Source: CAWDPQ01 sp963804245 (GTDB lineage Bacteria; Acidobacteriota; Vicinamibacteria; Vicinamibacterales; 2-12-FULL-66-21). Taken from it: 64,000 nucleotides of DNA. Made by a program: the position numbers and the translations under genes. The DNA lies in NCBI GenBank assembly GCA_963804245.1, contig CAWDPQ010000019.1:1-64000 (forward strand). Direction: 5' to 3'. The notes below the pieces were generated by a model. The model had not been told where the DNA came from, did no database searches, and was given only the letters and a program-made list of their open reading frames with translations. Shown piece by piece: positions 25,469 through 33,918 of the stretch (positions within the stretch are counted from its first letter, which is position 1; the number at the start of each line of letters is the position of its first letter).

Positions 25469-27947
25469 GCGCGCGACCTACGAGCGTCTCCTCGAGTCAC
25501 TGGCCGACGGCAGGCCCATCGACTGGGCGGAGCTCAGCGCGCAGACGAGTAGCGGCGCTGAACGGCGGCGCTTTAGCAATCTGCGGCTCGTCGCGCGCAT
25601 CGCGGAACTGCATCGCACGATCTCGATCCATGACAGGGCCGAGGACGCGACAGAAGCCGTTGACGACGAGAGATCGATTCCCGCCATTACGGGGTGGGGG
25701 CACTTGCAAATCATCAAGCGCCTGGCCGTCGGCAGCTTCGGCGAGCTCTACCTCGCGCATGACCCACAGCTCGATCGCGACGTCGCGTTGAAGCTGGTGC
25801 GTGCAGGTGCGTCCGCTCTACCGGCCGCGTCGGGCTTGATCTCCGAGGCGCAGACGCTGGCGAAGGTGCGGCACCCGAATGTCGTTACGGTCCATGGCGC
25901 GGACGTGCGCGAGGGGCGTGCCGGCTTGTGGATGGAATTGCTGAACGGCCGCACGCTCGAGACATGGCTCCGGGACAACGGCCCGCAGGGGGCGGGCGAA
26001 GCCACTGCAATTGGCCAGGACGTGTGCCGGGCGCTGGCTGCTGTCCACGCCGCGGGCCTCGTGCACGGCGACGTGAAGGCTCAGAACGTGATGCGAGAGG
26101 AGGGCGGTCGGATCGTTCTGATGGACTTCGGCGCCGGGCAGGTACAAGGCAGCGCCGACGCGCGCGTGGGTACGCCGCTCTATCTGGCCCCTGAAGTCCT
26201 GGCCGGTGCACCCGCGACCATTCGAAGCGACATCTACAGCCTTGGCGTGCTCCTCTTCCACCTTCTGACCAGTCGTTATCCGTGCTTCGCGGCCGACCTC
26301 GACGGTCTTCGCACGGCTCATGCACAGGGTGCGCGCGTCCGCCTGCGGGATCTCAGGCCCGATCTGACCGGACCGCTCGTAGACGCGGTCGAGCGCGCCC
26401 TCGAGCCCGATCCGGCGCTTCGCTTTGCCACGGCCGGAAGCATGGAGCGCGCGCTTGCCGGGACGACATCGGACGGCTCCCCGCGGAGCACCGGAATTCG
26501 TCGGGCCGTGGTTGGCGCGCTCGCGGTCGCGGCGCTCGTGGCCCTCGTGGCGGCGCTTCCGCGGATCACGCGCCTCGCCTGGGGGCCGCGAGTGGAGTCA
26601 ATTGCCGTTCTGCCATTTTCCGCCCCGAACGGAGAAGAAGCGGGCCATCTTCTGGCCGGTCTTTCCATTGACGTCCTGCGTGAGCTGCAGCGCTTTGACA
26701 TCGAAGTGAAGCGCGCCACGGCGGCTCTGTCGGACGTCGATTCGGCGGCCGTCGTGCAACGCATGTGTACAGACGCGATTCTGCGTGGCGTGGCGTCCCG
26801 CATCGATGGGTCAACCCGCTTGCACGTAACGATCGTTCGCGCTGGTGCATCGCCGCTGTGGGCGCAGGACTATCCGTTCGACAACTCGGCGCTTCCCTCG
26901 CTGGCGCGCACGATCGCGCAGGAGATGGCATCGACGCTCCGGGTACGCGTCCGTCCAGGCGCTCCCGCTCCCGGGCATCAGGCGAACTACCGCGCCTACG
27001 ATGCGTACCAGCGCGGGCGAGTGCTGTGGGAGCAGCGCACGTCGACGGATCTGATGCGCAGTTTGGAATTCTTCAAACGGGCAGTGGCATTGGATCCCGC
27101 CTACGCCGCACCCTGGGCCGGGATGGCGGATGGATACATCGCCTTAGGGGTTCCGGCATTTGGTCCTCTGTCGCCGATGGAGGCGCGGCGGCTGGCGAAG
27201 GAGGCTGCGCTCGAGGCGCTCAAACTTGATCCGAACCTGGTGGAGGCACATACGTCTCTCGCCTTTGCGGCCTACCTGCACGACTGGGACTGGACAGCGG
27301 CAGAAAGAGGATTCAAAACGGCGTTGACGTTGAATCCCCAGTACGCGCTTGCGCATCACTGGTACGCCGACTATTTGACGGCGGTGGGAAGGGCCGACGA
27401 AGCACTGGAAGAGATACAGCGCGCCCGGGATCTGGAGCCTTTGTCCCTCATCATTCACCGGGACGTGGGATGGCACCTGTTCTTTCAGAGAAAATATTCC
27501 GAAGCGGTCGTCCATCTGCGCGAAACACTGAAACTCGACCCGGCGTACACTGCCGCTCGAACCCTGCTGGCCCGTGCTCTTGCGGAGCAGGGTGAGTATG
27601 GTGAGGCGCTCCGCGAACTCCAGCTGGCGGCGAACGGGCAATCGAATCCCGCTCTCGGTAGTTTTGTCGCATATGTTGAGGCTCGGTCAGGGAACAAAAA
27701 GGCGGCGGAACTGTGGCTGTCCCGCGTGCGACGCGACGCCACGACGAGGTACGTCTCGCCCTACTACGTAGGGTTGGTGCACGTAGCCTTGGGCGACCGA
27801 CCATCCGCCCTCGACGAGTTCGAGCGCGCATACCGTGAGCAGGACACCACGATCGTCAATCTGAAAGCCGATCCTCGTTTGGATTCAGTGCGACAGGAGC
27901 CCCGCTACCAGCGTCTGCTGGCGCTTTTGCGCTTCCCTAATCCCTGA
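25458..27947 (+). CDS. Serine/threonine protein kinase with TolB-like domain and TPR repeats
   Basis: Membrane-anchored Hanks-type kinase of 829 aa. The kinase domain (about residues 82-330) has a glycine loop AVGSFGELYLA, lysine in VALKLVRAG, catalytic loop HGDVKAQNV, DFGAG and the APEVLAG/SDIYSLG subdomains. The usual HRD arginine is replaced by Gly (HGD), so it is a non-RD kinase not regulated by activation-loop phosphorylation in the common way. One membrane helix lies near residues 348-370. The extracytoplasmic part starts with a TolB-like/CadC-type segment (VESIAVLPFSAPNGEEAG) and carries TPR repeats (about 520-810). Overlap with the sigma gene suggests joint regulation. Confidence 0.92.
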   Translation: MSAERATYERLLESLADGRPIDWAELSAQTSSGAERRRFSNLRLVARIAELHRTISIHDRAEDATEAVDDERSIPAITGWGHLQIIKRLAVGSFGELYLAHDPQLDRDVALKLVRAGASALPAASGLISEAQTLAKVRHPNVVTVHGADVREGRAGLWMELLNGRTLETWLRDNGPQGAGEATAIGQDVCRALAAVHAAGLVHGDVKAQNVMREEGGRIVLMDFGAGQVQGSADARVGTPLYLAPEVLAGAPATIRSDIYSLGVLLFHLLTSRYPCFAADLDGLRTAHAQGARVRLRDLRPDLTGPLVDAVERALEPDPALRFATAGSMERALAGTTSDGSPRSTGIRRAVVGALAVAALVALVAALPRITRLAWGPRVESIAVLPFSAPNGEEAGHLLAGLSIDVLRELQRFDIEVKRATAALSDVDSAAVVQRMCTDAILRGVASRIDGSTRLHVTIVRAGASPLWAQDYPFDNSALPSLARTIAQEMASTLRVRVRPGAPAPGHQANYRAYDAYQRGRVLWEQRTSTDLMRSLEFFKRAVALDPAYAAPWAGMADGYIALGVPAFGPLSPMEARRLAKEAALEALKLDPNLVEAHTSLAFAAYLHDWDWTAAERGFKTALTLNPQYALAHHWYADYLTAVGRADEALEEIQRARDLEPLSLIIHRDVGWHLFFQRKYSEAVVHLRETLKLDPAYTAARTLLARALAEQGEYGEALRELQLAANGQSNPALGSFVAYVEARSGNKKAAELWLSRVRRDATTRYVSPYYVGLVHVALGDRPSALDEFERAYREQDTTIVNLKADPRLDSVRQEPRYQRLLALLRFPNP

Positions 27948-28053
27948 CAGGCAACTTGAGAAGGTGACCCGACACCGGGGGCCGCGAGTTCTTCTTGACT
28001 GCATGTCAGAGCTGGGTAACACTGCGCGCTCTGCCATTAGATGAGGAGGACCG

Positions 28054-28227
28054 ATGGCCCCCAGCAAATCTGGAGTGTTAAGAAAGCGGCTTGTGGTGGG
28101 CTGTAGCCAACTCTTCCAAGGGCAGTTGGTAGTCGAAATCGAGTTCCGTCCTCCGAAGGTTGCGCGGGAAGGGGGCAAACGCGCAACGCCGAAACGCCAG
28201 AGAACTGTTCGGACGCGCCGGGGGTGA
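28054..28227 (+). CDS. Small basic ORF translationally coupled to the SagB-type gene, 57 aa
   Basis: From an ATG with a very strong upstream GATGAGGAGGACCG, the frame encodes MAPSKSGVLRKRLVVGCSQL, then FQGQLVVEIEFRPPKVAREG and a highly basic tail ending RTVRTRRG. Its stop (TGA, 28225-28227) overlaps the GTG start of the SagB-type dehydrogenase (GTGA), the arrangement of coupled translation. It has one Cys and few heterocyclisable residues, so a classic azole RiPP precursor is doubtful. A leader-type peptide, partner protein or attenuator ORF are alternatives. No family is recognised. Confidence 0.55.
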   Translation: MAPSKSGVLRKRLVVGCSQLFQGQLVVEIEFRPPKVAREGGKRATPKRQRTVRTRRG

Positions 28228-29165
28228 CCGCCGCGGGCCGTTCCCAACCTCGAAGGCGGCCTCCGACGAGCGCGCGGGATCGCGCGATTCTCGATGCCTG
28301 CCAGCATGTGCGCCGCAGCGCGCTGCGAGCTGGATGGCCTCCGCTGGCCGCCTTATACCACTACGGCACCAGGGAAACCGGGATCCTCAAGCTTTCCGAC
28401 GTGGAAGCTCGCGAGGCGGATCTGGAACGGCGCGGACGTACTGATCCTCCTCCGCAACCCTTCAAAACACCTTCGGGACGCGGGGTCCGACTCGGAAAAT
28501 CATCCTGCTCTGGCGAGTTTGCGGACGTTCTTCTGGCCCGCCGTACCTGGCGCGGGTTCGGACGAAAGGCCATCACGCGGCAGGACCTTGGATTGTTGTT
28601 AGACCTGACCTTCGGATATCAGATGAGCGGTCGGGCGCACGGCGGACGCGTTTTGTTCAAGACATCCCCATCGGGTGGCGCCTGCCATCCGATAGAATCG
28701 TACGTTCTCGCCCTGGGGGTTCGCGATCTGCCGCGCGCGCTCTACTACTACTCACCGCAAACTGAACGTTTGTATCACGTTCGACGTGGCGCGACTTCCG
28801 GGCTCGCATCGGACTATCTTGCCGGCCAGACGTGGTACGGCGGCGCGGCGGCAGTCGTTTTCATGACCGCCGTGCTGCCAAGGGTTTGGTGGCGTTATCC
28901 CAGGGCGCGCTCGTACCGCTCCGTTCTGCTGGATGCTGGTCACGTCTGCCAGACGTTTTGTCTTGTCGCGACGTGGCTTGGTCTTGCCCCCTTCTGCACG
29001 ATGGCGATGGACGACCGCCGGATCGAGCGCGACCTCCGCATCGACGGGACCCACGAAATCCTCCTCTATGCCGCCGGCGTTGGCTCCAAGCCAGCGGACG
29101 GCCGCTGGGTGCAGTGGCCGGGCCATCGTCCCATTCCGCGACATCCGGGAGCCCGCAAACGCTGA
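28224..29165 (+). CDS. SagB/ThcOx family dehydrogenase
   Basis: Nitroreductase-fold flavoenzyme of the SagB type, 313 aa. The N-terminal half has ALYHYGTRETGI and DVLLARRTWRGFGRKAITRQ. The FMN-binding core is SGRAHGGRVLFKTSPSGGAC, then HPIESYVLALGVRDLPRALY and YYSPQTERLYHV. AGHVCQTFCLVATWLGLAPF and HEILLYAAGVG close the domain. In RiPP clusters SagB oxidises azolines to azoles, but no YcaO cyclase or transporter lies nearby, so the substrate here is open. The GTG start overlaps the stop of the small upstream ORF. It lies between two serine/threonine kinase genes on the same strand. Confidence 0.85.
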   Translation: MTAAGRSQPRRRPPTSARDRAILDACQHVRRSALRAGWPPLAALYHYGTRETGILKLSDVEAREADLERRGRTDPPPQPFKTPSGRGVRLGKSSCSGEFADVLLARRTWRGFGRKAITRQDLGLLLDLTFGYQMSGRAHGGRVLFKTSPSGGACHPIESYVLALGVRDLPRALYYYSPQTERLYHVRRGATSGLASDYLAGQTWYGGAAAVVFMTAVLPRVWWRYPRARSYRSVLLDAGHVCQTFCLVATWLGLAPFCTMAMDDRRIERDLRIDGTHEILLYAAGVGSKPADGRWVQWPGHRPIPRHPGARKR

Positions 29166-29232
29166 CCCCTTGTACGCTTTTCCCCTGACCCTCCGTTGTA
29201 CTGGGTAAGTCAGACATATTGCGGAGGATGCA

Positions 29233-30180
29233 ATGCAGCCGCTCACGCTTGGTGGGACCCTGGCCCATTACCGGCTCGACTCGATCCTCGGAAAGGGCGG
29301 GATGGGCGTGGTTTACCTGGCCCAGGACACACAGCTTCACCGTCGCGTGGCGCTGAAAGTGCTGGCGCCCGACCGGCTCGACGACCCGTCACGCGACCGG
29401 CTGCGCGTGGAAGCGCTCATTCTGTCGAGCCTCAACCACCCGAACGTCGCGACCGTTTTCGATTTCGGCTGCGAACGGGGCGTCGACTACCTGGTCATGG
29501 AGCTCGTCCCGGGCGTGACGATGGACGCGTTACTCCGGACGGCGCCATTCGCCACGGAGCGCGTCGCCGCGCTCGGATCTCAGCTCGCCCAGGGTCTCGC
29601 GGCAGCGCACGCGGCGGATGTGGTTCACCGTGACATCAAGCCCGGCAACCTCCGTGTGACGCCCGAGGGGTTCCTGAAGATTCTCGACTTCGGTGTCGCG
29701 ACATCACCGGCGACCTCAGACTCCTCGGTGACCACGGAAACGGGAGTGGCATCCCTGGGCGGGTTGGCCGGCACCCTGAGGTACATGGCGCCCGAGCGGC
29801 TGCGCGGCGCGGCCGCCGACGCGCGCTCGGATGTGTACGCCGCCGGTGTCGTGCTTTACGAGATGGCGTGTGGCCGCGCGCCGTTTGCGGAATCGCACCC
29901 AATCAGGCTGATTGAATCGATCCTGAACGGACAGTGCTCACGCCCGCGGAAAGTGAATACGGAGATCGACCCTGCGGTCGAGGTCGTCATCCTGCGTGCT
30001 CTGAACCCCGATCCTGTATTGCGATACCGTAACGGCATGGAGCTCGCGGCGGCCCTGGAACCCCTGGTGGTTGGACGTCGATATCGCGGCGTCAAGCTGC
30101 GGCCTGGCAAAGTCGTCGCAAAGTGGGTGAGCCGCCTCTCGGGGATACTGACCTATGCGCGGCCATTAATCGGTTTCTGA
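29233..30180 (+). CDS. Serine/threonine protein kinase, soluble
   Basis: Compact Hanks-type kinase of 315 aa. The glycine loop is ILGKGGMGVVYLAQD, the lysine is in RVALKVLAP, the catalytic loop HRDIKPGNLRV is canonical, and DFGVA, GTLRYMAPERL and RSDVYAAGVVLYEMACG follow. The C-terminal tail is short (about 40 residues, KLRPGKVVAKWVSRL) with no membrane helix, so it probably acts in the cytosol. GGAGGATGCA before the ATG is a good initiation site. Its position 67 bp after the SagB-type gene suggests shared expression; targets are unknown. Confidence 0.92.
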   Translation: MQPLTLGGTLAHYRLDSILGKGGMGVVYLAQDTQLHRRVALKVLAPDRLDDPSRDRLRVEALILSSLNHPNVATVFDFGCERGVDYLVMELVPGVTMDALLRTAPFATERVAALGSQLAQGLAAAHAADVVHRDIKPGNLRVTPEGFLKILDFGVATSPATSDSSVTTETGVASLGGLAGTLRYMAPERLRGAAADARSDVYAAGVVLYEMACGRAPFAESHPIRLIESILNGQCSRPRKVNTEIDPAVEVVILRALNPDPVLRYRNGMELAAALEPLVVGRRYRGVKLRPGKVVAKWVSRLSGILTYARPLIGF

Positions 30181-30222
30181 ATGCACTTAGTGCGAGAACT
30201 CCCCACTCCTCGCGCCGGTTTA

Positions 30223-31965
30223 TCACACTCCCTTGCCCTTCGCCCGCTCACGCAAGTGATCGCACCCACGCGCCGCCAGCGCCATCATCGTCAGCGTCGG
30301 ATGCTTGTCTCCCGTTGACGGGAACGCGTTGCCGCCGAACACATACAGGTTGTCGATGTCGTGCGTCTGACAGAATGCGTTCAACACGCCGTCCTTCGGA
30401 CTGACGCTCATGCGCGCCGTGCCGACTTCGTGAATCATGTGTCCGAGCGGCCGGCGCTTCGGAGAGGTGGTCGATGGTGCGCCGGCTTGTCGCGGCGCTG
30501 GATTTGCCGTCGGTGAGCCCTCGGCGCCAGGAAAGCCGACCGGCGTCACCGGACCGGCCATGACTTCACCGCCCGCCTTCTTGAACCACTCCTGTGCCTT
30601 CTGCTGAAAGTCTTCGATCAGCTTGTACTCGTTGTCGCTTTGCGTGAGGTGAATCTTGATGACCGGAATGCCCCACGCGTCTTTCACTTCGGGATCGAGC
30701 TCGACGAAATTTTCCTTGCGCGCGAGCATCTCCCCGCCGGCGATCCACACCCGTGCCTGCGCGACGTAGCGGCTCTTCACTTCCTTCTTCCAGTCCGAGC
30801 CGAAGCCGGGAACGTTCGGCGCGAAGCCGGGATACTCGGTCTGGCCGCCGGTGGCGTTCATCATGTAGCCGCGGATGAAGTCCTTGCGCAGCGTCTTCTT
30901 GTCGATGTTCTGGAAGCTCGGCGTCATGATGCCCGCCGACTTCCCATCGTCCAGGCGACTGGGTCCGCCCTTGAGCTTTGGGATGATCCCGCTCACGCCG
31001 GGCGCGCCGACCTGATCCATGAAGTACAGGCCCAATGTGCCGCTGGAATTGGCGAGGCCGCCCTTTCCGGAGAGCAGCAGCAACCGCGTGTTCTCGAGCG
31101 TCGAGGCGGCGAGGATCACGTATTTCGCGTCGACGTCCACCGACTTCTTCGTGTGGCGCTCGATGTAGGTGACCCCTGCGCGCGGTTCTCGTTGTTCATC
31201 CGCACGCGCGCGACCACGCTGTCGCATCGAATCTCGAGATTGCCGGTCTCGAGCGCCGGCGGCAGCGTCACGGCGATCGGATTGAACATCGCTCCGACGT
31301 CGCATCCGTTCACGCAGTTGCCGCAGTAGTGGCAGGGGGGCCGGCCGTTGTGGGCCACCGTGAGCTGTGAGAGCCGGCGATGGCACACCGGCCAGCCCAG
31401 GCTCTTGGCGGCGGCGAAGAAGATGGTCTCCGCGCAATTCATCGCCATCGGCGGCAGAAACGGTCCATCCGGAAACTGCGCGAATCCATCCTTCGATCCG
31501 CTGACGCCGATGAAGCTCTCGACCCGGTCGTAGAACGGTTTCATCACCGCGTAATCGACGGCCCAGTTCATTCCGTAGCCGTCGAGCGAGGCGGCTTTGA
31601 ATTCATAGTCGGCCATTCGATCGGTCGCCCGCGCCCAATGCAACGTGCGGCCGCCGAGACAGCGCGAGCGGCCCCATCGGTAGTCCGTGTCTGGCGCCGT
31701 CGTGTAGGGGTTCTCCTCGTTGTCGAGCATGATGCGGTAGTTGCGCTCGCTCCCCGCATAGCGCCGCAGCAATCCCGGCTTGCCCTGGCCGCGGTATTCC
31801 ATCTGGTACAGGAAGGTGTGGTGAAACTCCTTGGCCGGCTCGATGTGGGCACCGGCCTCGAGCATGAGCACCTTCAACCCAGCTCGAGTCAGCTCCAAGG
31901 CCGCCCAGCCGCCGCACGCTCCGGAACCGACGATCACCGCGTCATACAGGGTATTGCATCGTCAT
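30223..31965 (-). CDS. GMC family oxidoreductase (gluconate dehydrogenase large-subunit type), frameshifted
   Basis: FAD-dependent GMC oxidoreductase. The Rossmann motif is IVGSGACGGWAALELTRAGL; RCLGGRTLHWARAT, CHYCGNCVNGCDVGA and the C-terminal GHMIHEVGTARMS and ALAARGCDHLR with the conserved His-Asn pair region (LYVFGGNAFPSTGDKHPTLT) are family marks. The cysteine-rich CHYCGNC-x(3)-C is typical of the gluconate/sorbitol dehydrogenase-type subfamily that pairs with a subunit 3. Two frame breaks are seen: near 31950 just after ATG (31965, which overlaps the upstream stop) and near 31180 (RVRMNNENRA to GVTYIERHTKK). With both repaired the protein is about 575 aa. It probably oxidises a sugar or sugar acid in the periplasm. 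Confidence 0.82.
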
Positions 31966-32550
31966 GGCACAACCTGATGCTCAGGGTGATCGCAGCCGGG
32001 AAACGTGACGTTGAACGAATTGCCTCGATAATCCAGCGCTTCGATCATTCCTGCACGCGAGGTGTAGAACGCGAACGTGTTTTGTTGCTTGATCAGCCTG
32101 AAGATCGGGTAGAGCGGATGCGAAGCCGCGCGGTCGACTTCCGGCCGCGCCATGGCGGTGATCAGGGACAGCCGGCCCGGAGCATCAGCCGAGTGGAAGC
32201 CAGCCTGTTTGAGAGCGGCCATCGCGTCGGTCCATTGTTTCTGAACCGACTGTGACCCGGCCTGCAGAACGAAGTCGATGTAGTGGGCGCATTGCGCTTC
32301 GCGCGCGCCTGGCGTCTCGTCGGTCGGGATCAGGATCTCGGTGAACGACTGCAGCGCCTCGAAAGTCGTCTGCCGAGAAAAACCGTGGCGTGTAGTCACG
32401 AAGAAAAGGCGGCTGTGGCGGTGCCTGAACGATCGCTGCGTGTTGTTGAGCGCGCGCGTCCTGGAACCAGGCGGAGAAGAACTGCGCCGCGCCCGGCAGG
32501 GCAGCTGCGCGGATAGCGAGCTCGAGCAGGTCGCGCCGGGTCAGGTCCAT
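31962..32550 (-). CDS. Gluconate 2-dehydrogenase subunit 3 family protein, frameshifted
   Basis: Small accessory subunit of GMC-type dehydrogenases. The start MDLTRRDLLELAIRAAALPG is a twin-arginine signal (RRDLLE), so it would carry the folded partner across the membrane by the Tat route. The frame breaks near 32360: FLRDYTPRFFSADDF continues in the next frame as EALQSFTEILIPTDETPGAR, then AQCAHYIDFVLQAG and LIKQQNTFAFYTSRAGMIEA, ending PGCDHPEHQVVP. Its stop overlaps the ATG of the GMC gene, confirming that the pair is coupled. One indel explains the break. The gene follows glcF by 9 bp. Confidence 0.82.
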
Positions 32551-32559
32551 AGGGGGAAA

Positions 32560-33912
32560 CTATCGCATATTCACTTCCGGCTCGGGGCTCGCTTCGAACA
32601 CGCCAGCCCCAAGGGCGGGCCTACGGCGATACGCACGCGCCAGCATCGACACGGGGTGCATAACGCGCGTGGACCGGCCGGCTTCCTCCAGACCGCGCGC
32701 GATCTGCAGGTGGCATCCTGGGTTGGCGGTTGCGACGACCTCGGCGCTGGTGGCGTTGATGTGATCCACCTTACGGCGGAGCAGCGCCTCCGCCTGATCC
32801 GGCTGCGTCAGCGCGTAAATGCCGGCGCTTCCGCAACACCACGTCGACTCCGGCAATTCGACCAGCGACACGCCCGGAATGGACGCAAGAATGGCGCGAG
32901 GTTGACGGCTGATCTTCTGGCCGTGCACGAGGTGGCAGGAGTCGTGGTAGGTCACCCGTACCGTGGTGTCGAAGGGCTGTGCCGAGGGCGGTCGGCAATG
33001 GATCTCTGCAAGCCACTCCTGAACGTCACGAAGCTTGCGATCCCACAGTGCAGCCGCGTCCCGGTATCGCGGATCGTCGGCGAGCAGAGACGAATAGTGT
33101 CGCAGGTGCGAGCCGCAACCGCCGGCGTTCGTGATGATGGCGTCGTACTCGGCCGGCGGGATCATATCGATCATCCGCCGCGCCAGAATCGCGGCTGTCG
33201 CCAGGTCGCCGTTGTGAGCGTGCAGCGATCCGCAACATGGCTGCGCCGACGGCGTGTCCACCGTGCAGGCGTTCGCCAACAGAACGTCTGCCGTATCACG
33301 GTTGATGTCTGGAAACACGAGGTCCTGAACGCAGCCCGTGAGTAGCGCCACGCGATAGCGTGATGCGCCCGGTGGAGTCTCGCGCCGCGCAATCAGATCG
33401 TTCGAGAACCTGCGAGCAATCGCTGGCGCTCGCGGCTCGAGCCCGCGGATATCGCCGGGCAGCAGACGCGTGAGTCCGCTGCGACGGGCAAGCGACTGCA
33501 AGCCACTCCGCTGCGCGAATCGCAGCGCCCGGGCGACACCGCGAAGGGTCCGTGGACGCTTGAAGAGAAATCCGAGTGTCACCGCTCGCCAGAACCGGCG
33601 CCGGGGACTGCGATCCGCGCCGGCGGACTCGATGTCGTTGCGAGCCGTCTCGAACAGCGTCGCGTAGTTCACTCCGGCTGGACACGCCGTCTGACAGGCC
33701 AGGCAGCCGAGGCAGTAGCTCATCTCGTCGGCGAACGCCGGCGTGATCTCGAGCGCCCCGTCGGCGACAGCCCGCATCAGCGAGATCCGGCCGCGCGGAC
33801 TATTGCGCTCGCGATGCGTCGCGTCGTAGGTCGGACAGGTTGGCAGGCACATGCCACAGTGCATGCACTGCTGCAGGATCGAATAGTCGAGGGTGCGCAG
33901 GGACCGAGTCAC
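32560..33912 (-). CDS. glcF: Glycolate oxidase iron-sulfur subunit
   Basis: GlcF-type protein of 450 aa. Two [4Fe-4S] motifs lie near the N-terminus: CMHCGMCLPTCP (residues 16-27) and CLGCLACQTACP (about 67-78). Two CCG domains follow, with ALLTGCVQDLVFP, QPCCGSLHAHNGD, YHDSCHLVHGQKISRQP and STWCCGSAGIYAL. It passes electrons from GlcD to the quinone pool. It follows glcD with 6 bp between them, so the two form one operon with the hydrolase upstream. GlcE is absent, as in many two-subunit systems that oxidise glycolate or lactate. Confidence 0.92.
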   Translation of the reverse strand: MTRSLRTLDYSILQQCMHCGMCLPTCPTYDATHRERNSPRGRISLMRAVADGALEITPAFADEMSYCLGCLACQTACPAGVNYATLFETARNDIESAGADRSPRRRFWRAVTLGFLFKRPRTLRGVARALRFAQRSGLQSLARRSGLTRLLPGDIRGLEPRAPAIARRFSNDLIARRETPPGASRYRVALLTGCVQDLVFPDINRDTADVLLANACTVDTPSAQPCCGSLHAHNGDLATAAILARRMIDMIPPAEYDAIITNAGGCGSHLRHYSSLLADDPRYRDAAALWDRKLRDVQEWLAEIHCRPPSAQPFDTTVRVTYHDSCHLVHGQKISRQPRAILASIPGVSLVELPESTWCCGSAGIYALTQPDQAEALLRRKVDHINATSAEVVATANPGCHLQIARGLEEAGRSTRVMHPVSMLARAYRRRPALGAGVFEASPEPEVNMR

Positions 33913-33918
33913 ACGCGT

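Noticed and set aside
27960..28058. tRNA-like sequence on the minus strand (CTC-ATCTAATGGCA-GAG D-arm pattern)
   Set aside because: Only the D-arm pattern fits. The anticodon stem does not pair, no GGTTC-type T-arm is found at the right distance, and the plus strand here carries the ribosome-binding site of the small ORF.
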